This document shows, piece after piece, positions 57,979 to 64,000 of a stretch of DNA of 64,000 nucleotides. The notes below the pieces were generated by a model. It saw nothing but the letters and a program-made list of their open reading frames with translations. It was not told where the DNA came from and searched no databases. Made by a program: the position numbers and the translations under genes. Numbering within the stretch: position 1 is the first letter of the stretch; each line of letters opens with the position of its first letter. Source of the DNA: CAZLCK01 sp964558235. Its GTDB lineage: Bacteria; Actinomycetota; Coriobacteriia; Coriobacteriales; CADBOM01. The stretch covers positions 1 to 64,000 of the forward strand of contig CAZLCK010000001.1 of assembly GCA_964558235.1 (NCBI GenBank), written 5' to 3'.

Positions 57979-59631
57979 TCACAACTTAGTTACCTGTTCA
58001 TACGAATTGCCAAACGCAACATCTCTTATGCCATCACTTGAGCTAAATGGATCTGACAAAATCCATGGAATATATCTCCAATCTTGCAAAAAACAGATGT
58101 CGATTGGATCTCCATTTGCATAGCCAACGTCTTCTAAAACGCTATCCTTTGCCACAAATACACGTTTATAAGTGATCTCAGCATAATTTGAGGTTAAATC
58201 TTCTAGCCAAGCCGTCGCGTTAACAATATTTTGATTTTCATCGTAGCTAAATTGCATAGAAGTTACCGCTGGAAAAGCCTCATCATCACTGCTAAAAGGC
58301 CATAGATCGCGCAAATAATAGAGAGCCGATCTTTCAACAGTTCGTGTCGCATTATTTAGATTGCCATCTTCGTCGTAAGTAAAGTTTTCGGTAAAGATCC
58401 CATAATCATCCATATCACTTACAATCGAGATACACCTGCCGGCTTCGTCATATGTGATTGTATGAGAGCGATCCCCGCTTTCAGAGACATAAGACACAAG
58501 ACGACCTGCCTCATCGTAGGTCAAATTGATAGGATCATCGCACTCAATACGAACTACGAGACCATTGTCATCATATGCATAGCTATACGTAGTTGAATCT
58601 TCACTATCTTGCGAGGTTATGGTATATGCAGCCACACGATTTTGCTCGTCATAGGTATATGAATAGTCAACTCTATTAGCGCTATCAGCTGCTAGCGTAA
58701 GCCTTCCTTGCTCATCATAGGTTAATTTCCAAGAAGACGATCCGTCGCTACTCGCAATAACAGCCGATACTAGCTTACCCTCTTCGTCATACGTATAGGT
58801 TGCATTTCCATATATATCATCTCCACTAAGTGCAATAGCAGTTATCTTATTCGATGCATCATAGGTGATATCTGTTTGCAAGGTGTAATCATAATTTCCA
58901 CTGCTATCGCCACCCACATTGCAGACATATTGAGTTATGAGCCACTGCTCACTAAGCTGCGTGAATTCAAGACCAACAACTTGCAAACTCTCATCACAAC
59001 TTAAGTTTTCTAGAAGCGTATTTGCAGATATATCAACCGTTGTAAGCAGGGTTTGGTCTAAAAGAAGATTCTTTATATTTTTACATGGTGAAATATCAAG
59101 CGTCTCAACCTGAGAGCCGGTCAAGTCCAAGGTCTCAAGTGATTCTAAACCGCTCAAATCTAAGGTCGAAATAGAGCTGTCGGTGATGGTTAAAGTATTT
59201 AGCGATCCCATAGACGATACATCGACATTTTCAAGCGCCGAACCACTAAGGGTTAGTGTTGCAAGATTAGGAAATATCTTTAGCTCAGTAACACTTTTTG
59301 CGTTATTGATCTCAAGCTCAACGAGATTAGCTGCCTCATCTCTTGTTATCCAGCCATCATTATCTACATCTGCAATTCTGACCGCTTGCCTAACAGCGCT
59401 ATCGGTAAAATTTATAGCGTCGATTTTATAGGGTGAGGTCATGGCTTGAAAGATATAAAACGCACCAACAATTGCGACAATCATCAAAGTCACAAGACAA
59501 ACTATTGCGATATTTTTATGAAAACGCCTCTTGGTAATTGGATTAATTGCACTAGCCGAAACGACTTCAAATGTAGGAGATTCTTCAACTGAATCTTGGT
59601 TCAAAGCGTCGTCATGAATGTCACGACTCAT
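57979..59631 (-). CDS. Membrane-anchored LRR / EF-hand / YD-repeat protein
   Basis: A 550-residue protein with a short cytoplasmic N-terminus, one membrane helix (41-62) and an outer part. Residues 88-99 (DVDNDGWITRDE) are a perfect EF-hand or dockerin-like calcium loop (Asp 88, 90, 92, Glu 99). Then come about five short leucine-rich repeats (105-225; LETLDLTGSQVETLDIS type), then about nine RHS/YD repeats (TYDEEGKLVSA, LTYDEQGRLT, TITYDEAGRCIS and others, 255-470). The tail is unassigned. It has no sign of the RHS core closure or toxin part. Probably a surface protein for adhesion. Start at ATG 59631 after GGAGGCCGAGGCC. Confidence 0.8.
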   Translation of the reverse strand: MSRDIHDDALNQDSVEESPTFEVVSASAINPITKRRFHKNIAIVCLVTLMIVAIVGAFYIFQAMTSPYKIDAINFTDSAVRQAVRIADVDNDGWITRDEAANLVELEINNAKSVTELKIFPNLATLTLSGSALENVDVSSMGSLNTLTITDSSISTLDLSGLESLETLDLTGSQVETLDISPCKNIKNLLLDQTLLTTVDISANTLLENLSCDESLQVVGLEFTQLSEQWLITQYVCNVGGDSSGNYDYTLQTDITYDASNKITAIALSGDDIYGNATYTYDEEGKLVSAVIASSDGSSSWKLTYDEQGRLTLAADSANRVDYSYTYDEQNRVAAYTITSQDSEDSTTYSYAYDDNGLVVRIECDDPINLTYDEAGRLVSYVSESGDRSHTITYDEAGRCISIVSDMDDYGIFTENFTYDEDGNLNNATRTVERSALYYLRDLWPFSSDDEAFPAVTSMQFSYDENQNIVNATAWLEDLTSNYAEITYKRVFVAKDSVLEDVGYANGDPIDICFLQDWRYIPWILSDPFSSSDGIRDVAFGNSYEQVTKL

Positions 59632-60098
59632 GGCCTCGGCCTCCACTTTCCTTTAGTATTTGTCATCTTGAATACAGCTCCTACAAAAATTCGGAAATTA
59701 TTTTGCCATATTTTTTTAAATTGGCATACAGATTCCCTCAACACCCTTTCAGACAAAAAAAGATTGTAAAAAACGGTATTTTTAAGCGGTTTTGCAATCT
59801 GACATAACAAACTTGCACGTTTATTGAGATAATCCGCCATTTGCTGTATTCGTCAGTGCTGCCAAAAACACCCCAGGAACTTAGAGAATATGCCAATAGT
59901 CGTAATCTTTTTTGGCCTTATACTTATGCTGAGAATGCGTGACTTGTCACCAACCAAAACGTACAAATCCAAAGATATTGTGTTTAGTGCAACACTTGCT
60001 GATCAGAGTTTTCGATTTAGTAATTTTTGTATTTGTGTGAGGGTGTGAGATTAAGAGCACGCAACCCAAGTTTTCTTAGACCAAAGAAAGAGGGAATG
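59632..60098. other. 467-base intergenic region upstream of the molybdoenzyme
   Basis: AT-rich, between divergent genes, so it must hold promoters for both. It contains the hairpin at 59761. No gene is supported; open frames here are short and lack ribosome sites. Confidence 0.5.
59761..59800. promoter_or_regulatory. Inverted repeat in the upstream region of the molybdoenzyme
   Basis: AGATTGTAAAAAAC (59761-59774) can pair with GTTTTGCAATCT (59789-59800), a 12-base stem with one mismatch and bulged A residues, loop about 14 bases. Not followed by a T-run on the plus strand. It could be an operator or part of a leader RNA. Confidence 0.4.
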
Positions 60099-62357
60099 AT
60101 GGCATACGGTAAAGAATGGAGAGAAGTAAGGGAAGACGGCACAGTCGTCACCCGAAGCAACACATGGTCTCCTCCAGGAAGCCACCCGGTTGGATACGGC
60201 GTTAAGGTCGTTACCAAGGATGGCGAGCTCATTCGCGTCGAGGGTGATGATGACAACCCAATCACCAATGGACGCGTTAACGCTATGAACCTTGCATTGC
60301 GTGAGTACACCTACTCACCAGACCGCATCATCTACCCGATGAAGCGCGATCCTAAGGATCGAGGCAAGGATAAGTGGGAGCGCATCACCTGGGACGAGGC
60401 AATTGACATGTGCTGCGACAAGATCAACGAGATGAAGGAGAAGTATGGTCCTGAGTCGATCGTTGTCTTTGGTGGTACTGGTCGTGAAGCTTGTATCTAC
60501 TATTACGCATTGGGATTCTCTGCAATTGGAACCCCTAATGTTTGCTATGGACAGTCCGGTTGGTCTTGCTACGGACCACGTTGTTCTGTTACCGACTACA
60601 TCCTAGGAGCCGGCTATCCTGAGATGGACTACGCCGGATACTTCCCCCAAAGATTCGATGACCCTGACTTTGTCTTGCCAGAGTACATCGTCTTATGGGG
60701 TAAGAACCCACTACCTTCCAACGGTGACGGTCTATTTGGACATGCTCTCGTTGACATGATGAAGCGCGGCTCAAAGATTATCTCTGTCGACCCACGCATC
60801 ACCTGGATTGGATGTATCGATGGAAATATCAATGTTCAGCTTCGCCCACAAACCGATACTGCATTTGCACTCGGTATTATCAATCTTCTTTTTGAAAATG
60901 ATACCTATGACCACGAGTTCGTTGAGAACTGGTGCTTTGGCGCTGAGCAGCTAAGGAAGCGCGCTGCTGAGTATCCAGTCGATAAGGTTTCTGAGATCAC
61001 ATGGGTTCCTGAAGAGACCATCATAAAGGTCGCAAACATCCTTGGAACTTGCCGTCCAATTTCTTGGGCATGGGGTCTCGCATTTGACCAGAACAAGAAT
61101 GGTGTTCAGCTTGGACAGGCATTCTTGGCCCTCTGCGCAATGTGCGGCTCTATCGACACCCCAGGTGGAATTACACTTGGACCTCCAGCTGCACTTCTTG
61201 GTAAGTGGCGTATGGAGCAACGCTCATATCTATCTGACGAAGTATGGGCAAAGCGTATTGGTGCTGAAGCATGGCCAGGACTATCTACTGGTATGGCGAC
61301 TACTCACCCAGACGCAACTCTTGATACTTTAGAGACTGGTGAGCCATATGAGCTCCACATGGGCTGGTTCAACAGTTCTAATCTACTTACACCAACCTGC
61401 TCTGCACAGCCAAAGAGATGGCATGATGCACTTCTTAAGCTCGAGTTTGTAGTAGTTCAGGATCTATTCATGAACCCAACTGCTATGGCTTGTGGCGACC
61501 TCTTCTTGCCACTTAGCACTTGGGCTGAGCATGATGGAATCGTCATTACTCACTACGGACGTAATACCGTATTTATGGGCCCAATGAATAAGGCTCTAGA
61601 GGTTGGCGAGTGCAAGAGCGACATCGAGGTCTGCATTGCTATCGGAAACCGTCTAAATCCTGATTGGTGGCCATGGAAGGATGCAGAGTCATTCTTTGAT
61701 GATCAGCTTAAAGAGCTTGGTATGACATTTAATGATCTGCGTGAATCAGGCTTTTATCAACCAGGCTATACCTACAAGAAGTATGAAAAGGGCATGCTCC
61801 GCTTCGACGGAGAGCCAGGATTTAACACCGTTACTGGTAAGGTCGAGATGAAGTCGACTCTATATCGTGCATGGGGCGAGGATGCTTTGCCATATTACGA
61901 GGAGCCAAACTTCAGTCCATACAGTCGTCCAGAGGATGCAGATACCTATCCTTTGATCATGACCACTGGCTCTCGTACTTACACCTCATTCCACTCTGAG
62001 CATCGTCAAGTTCCTTCGCTTCGCGCAATCGATCCGTGGCCTGTCATCGAGCTACATCCAGAGGACGCTGACGCATATAACATCACCGAAGGTGACTGGG
62101 TTGAGGTTTACAACATGTTTGGTGAGGCACGCCTAAAGGCTCGCATAACTCCAACCGTTCATAAGGGTGTTGTACATTGCACCCATGGTTGGTGGTTCCC
62201 AGAGCAAGATGGCGAGGAGCCAAACTTGTTTGGTGTTTGGAAGTCAAACGTTAACTCCCTAATCCCTCACTTCAATGTAGGTGTTCTAGGATTCGGCGCG
62301 CCATACAAGGGCATCATGTGTAATGTCAGACGCGTCAAGAGCCTCGACCAGGATTAA
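60099..62357 (+). CDS. Molybdopterin (DMSO reductase superfamily) enzyme lacking the N-terminal FeS cysteines
   Basis: A 752-residue cytoplasmic large subunit; no Tat signal. The superfamily is plain from DRIIYPMKR, WERITWDEAID, GGSIDTPGG-like CGSIDTPGGITLGPP, DLFLPLSTWAEHDG, TGSRTYTSFHSEHRQVPSL and the C-terminal molybdopterin domain. The N-terminal [4Fe-4S] region is present but its cysteines are replaced: TWSPPGSHPVGYGV (22-35) and GRVNAMNLAL (58-67) stand where CxxCxxxC and GRxCPKG are normal. C157 in GQSGWSCYGPRCS (151-163) is the likely Mo/W ligand. Resembles acetylene hydratase, pyrogallol transhydroxylase and catechol dehydroxylase groups; exact activity unknown. ATG at 60099 chosen over 60096 for spacing from AGAGGG. 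Followed by two small genes. Confidence 0.88.
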   Translation: MAYGKEWREVREDGTVVTRSNTWSPPGSHPVGYGVKVVTKDGELIRVEGDDDNPITNGRVNAMNLALREYTYSPDRIIYPMKRDPKDRGKDKWERITWDEAIDMCCDKINEMKEKYGPESIVVFGGTGREACIYYYALGFSAIGTPNVCYGQSGWSCYGPRCSVTDYILGAGYPEMDYAGYFPQRFDDPDFVLPEYIVLWGKNPLPSNGDGLFGHALVDMMKRGSKIISVDPRITWIGCIDGNINVQLRPQTDTAFALGIINLLFENDTYDHEFVENWCFGAEQLRKRAAEYPVDKVSEITWVPEETIIKVANILGTCRPISWAWGLAFDQNKNGVQLGQAFLALCAMCGSIDTPGGITLGPPAALLGKWRMEQRSYLSDEVWAKRIGAEAWPGLSTGMATTHPDATLDTLETGEPYELHMGWFNSSNLLTPTCSAQPKRWHDALLKLEFVVVQDLFMNPTAMACGDLFLPLSTWAEHDGIVITHYGRNTVFMGPMNKALEVGECKSDIEVCIAIGNRLNPDWWPWKDAESFFDDQLKELGMTFNDLRESGFYQPGYTYKKYEKGMLRFDGEPGFNTVTGKVEMKSTLYRAWGEDALPYYEEPNFSPYSRPEDADTYPLIMTTGSRTYTSFHSEHRQVPSLRAIDPWPVIELHPEDADAYNITEGDWVEVYNMFGEARLKARITPTVHKGVVHCTHGWWFPEQDGEEPNLFGVWKSNVNSLIPHFNVGVLGFGAPYKGIMCNVRRVKSLDQD

Positions 62358-62377
62358 GAGAAAGGGAGAGACACGAA

Positions 62378-62734
62378 ATGGCTGACAAGAAGCAATACGG
62401 CCTACTAGTTGACTACAAGTACTTTTCTGGCAATCACTCTGCTGAGATTGCTTGCAAGGAAGAGATGGGACTTGCGGTCGATCAATACGGCATCAAGGAA
62501 GTTCAGGTCGGACCCTTCAAGATTGGCGAGGGTAACGATGGTGAAGATTGGGAGTGGTTCTACATTCCTGTTCCCACATCTCTTTTCTCTAAGATGTGGG
62601 CTGATGGAGGCAATGGTGGCACCCCACTAGCCGTTCAGGTAGAGGAATCAGGCTCGCTCACCTACGGACCTATCGACGAACTCGCACAAAAACTTGTCGA
62701 ATGGCCTCGTCCTGCGGTACTCTTCAAGTTGTAG
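62378..62734 (+). CDS. Ferredoxin-derived small subunit that lost its FeS ligands
   Basis: A 118-residue protein 20 bases after the large subunit. Its N-terminus, YGLLVDYKYFSGNHSAEIAC, aligns with the ferredoxin-type electron-transfer subunits of this superfamily, whose motif is CxxCxxCxxxC; here positions 16, 19 and 22 are F, N and A, and only C26 is left. No second cluster motif follows, so no FeS cluster can be bound in the known way. The rest (GEDWEWFYIPVPTSLFSKMW) is probably a docking part. It may serve as a structural subunit. Ribosome site AAAGGGAGAGACACGAA precedes the ATG. Confidence 0.85.
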   Translation: MADKKQYGLLVDYKYFSGNHSAEIACKEEMGLAVDQYGIKEVQVGPFKIGEGNDGEDWEWFYIPVPTSLFSKMWADGGNGGTPLAVQVEESGSLTYGPIDELAQKLVEWPRPAVLFKL

Positions 62735-62822
62735 GCTGTTTTTATTTCAAAGGTTTAAACCGTTTCGTTTTTTGGCCAGGCCTTGAAAACGAAGCGGTAC
62801 TTTGAAGCAAAGGAGAGACACC

Positions 62823-63122
62823 ATGGACAGAAGTGAATTTGAAAATCTAGAAATGAATGCCCAGGTCGAATATCTCAACGGTTTTGTCTCAGAGGGCAAG
62901 TCTCTTGAAGAGATTGAAGAGATTGTCGGAATGACCGAGCGTGAGCTTGGTGCCATTGGACTCTACTACATCGACGAGGACGATGGATTTATGGGCAAGC
63001 CAATGCGTGGCTATCAAACAGCAAAGCGCAGTGGTAACGAATACGCAGCTACCGGAAGCGGCTGGCGCAGTGAAGAAGAGGCTGAGTCTGGCGAGGGTGC
63101 AGCTCACGTTTCCCTCACTTAA
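62823..63122 (+). CDS. Small helix-turn-helix-like protein of the molybdoenzyme cluster
   Basis: A 99-residue protein that I cannot assign to a named family. Residues about 10-45 (NAQVEYLNGFVSEGKSLEEI then IVGMTERELGAIGLYYI) look like a helix-turn-helix or tri-helical fold; the C-terminal half is polar and probably unstructured, with GYQTAKRSGNEYAATGSG. It may be a regulator or assembly factor for the enzyme. ATG at 62823 after AAAGGAGAGACACC; the frame opens at 62802. A strong terminator follows, which closes the three-gene unit. Confidence 0.75.
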   Translation: MDRSEFENLEMNAQVEYLNGFVSEGKSLEEIEEIVGMTERELGAIGLYYIDEDDGFMGKPMRGYQTAKRSGNEYAATGSGWRSEEEAESGEGAAHVSLT

Positions 63123-63152
63123 GCTTGCGCTAGACTATCAAACTGCATGCAC

Positions 63153-63190
63153 AAGAGCGTCGAAAAAAGTTTCGACGCTCTTTCATTTTG
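63153..63190 (+). terminator. Terminator of the molybdoenzyme cluster
   Basis: AAGAGCGTCGAAA (63153-63165) pairs perfectly with TTTCGACGCTCTT (63170-63182), loop AAAG, followed by TCATTTTG. Stops transcription after the third gene and may serve the convergent gene on the right too. Confidence 0.88.
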
Positions 63191-63323
63191 GGCCTCCCGT
63201 TTTATGCGGAATTATGCGCGGCTTATAAGACAAAAAGTGTATTCGGTTTTGGGGCATTGATGCAGATCAGTCCCGAATTATTTCCTAGGCTCCCTTTTGT
63301 CCTATAGCTTTTGTTGCTGCTAT

Positions 63324-64000
63324 TTAGCGCTCAGTAATATTTGGCAAAATAGCTGATTCGAAATAATCATCGACACTAAATGTAAGTGTTCCGCTCATAG
63401 TTTCGCTATCAAAATGATCTAGTATGTCTTGATAGTCATACTCTCCGCCTGTTTGTAAGTCGATTAACTCATCAGCTTCTGCGCGTGTAAAGTACAGCTC
63501 TGAATCCGTTGAATTTGTATAGAGAGCCATAGGAATCAAATAGGCATATCTATCCACCCAAACAACAACTGATAAGCCATTACTTAGCTGATAAGTCCCA
63601 ACAACTGAATTCCCAATATCTCCCATTGTAAAGGTTGGATCATCAAGATCTGCAACATAAACCGAACAGATCGCCCTTGTTGGATATTCAGCCGACACAA
63701 CAGTGATTTCATCACCAGAAACTGTAATCTCAACCCTATCACGCCAATAAGATGGGAATGTGATCTCGTAGCTATCTGCAGTAATGTGAAGCGAATTTGA
63801 ACTATTTGAAGTGGAACTTTGTGCTATCTCTGCTCTATTTCGAGCAACAGCTCTTAAATTGCTGGCCTGATCTTCAGAATCGACGCCACCAGACAATGCG
63901 TACTCATAAGCTAGCTCGATCTCTTCATCAGTCACATCGCTAGCCTCAATTGGCTCAAGCACAAAAGTTCCATAAAAGTAATATGATCCTTCAACTGTAT
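63324..64000 (-). CDS. Hypothetical protein, 5' end beyond the window
   Basis: The frame stays open to the window edge (TVEGSYYFYGTFVLEPIEASDV at the right end), so the gene continues beyond 64000 and only 225 residues are seen. It contains an acidic helix (DVTDEEIELAYEYALSGG), a Ser/Asn linker, and a beta-rich domain (SYEITFPSYWRDRVEITVSGDEITVV, GTYQLSNGLSVVVWVDRYAYLIPM). The style is that of secreted or membrane-anchored proteins, but the N-terminus is missing and I do not recognise the function. Confidence 0.75.
   Translation of the reverse strand, partial: TVEGSYYFYGTFVLEPIEASDVTDEEIELAYEYALSGGVDSEDQASNLRAVARNRAEIAQSSTSNSSNSLHITADSYEITFPSYWRDRVEITVSGDEITVVSAEYPTRAICSVYVADLDDPTFTMGDIGNSVVGTYQLSNGLSVVVWVDRYAYLIPMALYTNSTDSELYFTRAEADELIDLQTGGEYDYQDILDHFDSETMSGTLTFSVDDYFESAILPNITER

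Overview
The window is about 64 kb of a low-GC (roughly 43% by eye) chromosome that reads as a Coriobacteriia-type actinobacterium, probably a gut or rumen anaerobe of the Eggerthellaceae/Atopobiaceae kind. The reasons are the gene order (YqhQ-PrfA-PrmC-Sua5-RpiB-GlyA-dCMP deaminase-F1Fo ATPase), ThyX as thymidylate synthase, a Rho factor with a long Ser/Arg/Lys-rich insert, rubrerythrin, tandem FeoA with FeoB, and an expanded set of flavin- and molybdopterin-dependent oxidoreductases. The sequence is a scaffold: three runs of exactly 100 N (16084, 29999, 33843) mark joins, so the order and orientation of the piece 30099-33842 rest on scaffolding.

Layout. 1-7.4 kb: complete F1Fo ATP synthase operon on the minus strand (atpI-like, B, E, F, H, A, G, D, C). 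7.5-18.3 kb: housekeeping on the minus strand (dCMP deaminase, glyA, rpiB, Sua5, prmC, prfA, yqhQ, thyX, rpmE, rho, transaldolase-like), interrupted by one plus-strand UbiA/MenA-like membrane protein. 18.9-25.3 kb: FKBP, a small membrane protein, rubrerythrin, an ABC-F ATPase and a sodium/alanine symporter. 25.4-46.4 kb: an accessory metabolic region with four old-yellow-enzyme/2-enoate-reductase-like flavoproteins (two pairs of equal-length paralogues), a tandem two-domain UroD/MtaA-like methyltransferase, a P1 peptidase, the Feo iron transport cluster, an ABC exporter, a frameshifted cupin-like gene and a tandem pair of short-chain dehydrogenases. 46.5-55.4 kb: glutaredoxin-like protein, tRNA-Val(TAC), folC, valS, clpX, clpP and tig. 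55.5-57.2 kb: an IS1634-like insertion sequence. 57.3-64 kb: a YfcE-type phosphoesterase, a surface LRR/EF-hand/YD-repeat protein, a molybdopterin-family gene cluster and a truncated secreted-type hypothetical gene.

The most unusual system is at 60.1-63.1 kb. The molybdopterin enzyme large subunit has lost all four N-terminal cysteines that normally hold a [4Fe-4S] cluster, and its small partner is recognisably a ferredoxin-type subunit in which three of the four cluster cysteines are replaced (F16, N19, A22; only C26 remains). A third small helix-turn-helix-like protein follows. An enzyme with no visible electron-transfer chain suggests a non-redox Mo/W reaction (as in acetylene hydratase or pyrogallol transhydroxylase) or an electron route not seen here.

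The second is a family of at least six intergenic repeats (9.97, 12.79, 20.39, 23.37, 25.16 and 46.51 kb). Each has a C-rich core of the type AACTTTTCACCCCTCC-GCGCAAC, arms resembling AACTTTTC/GAAAAGTT, and imperfect direct repeats of about 9-22 bp on both sides, several of which overlap the stop codon of a gene. They look like short non-autonomous mobile elements. All functional statements rest on reading the sequence; no database search was possible.
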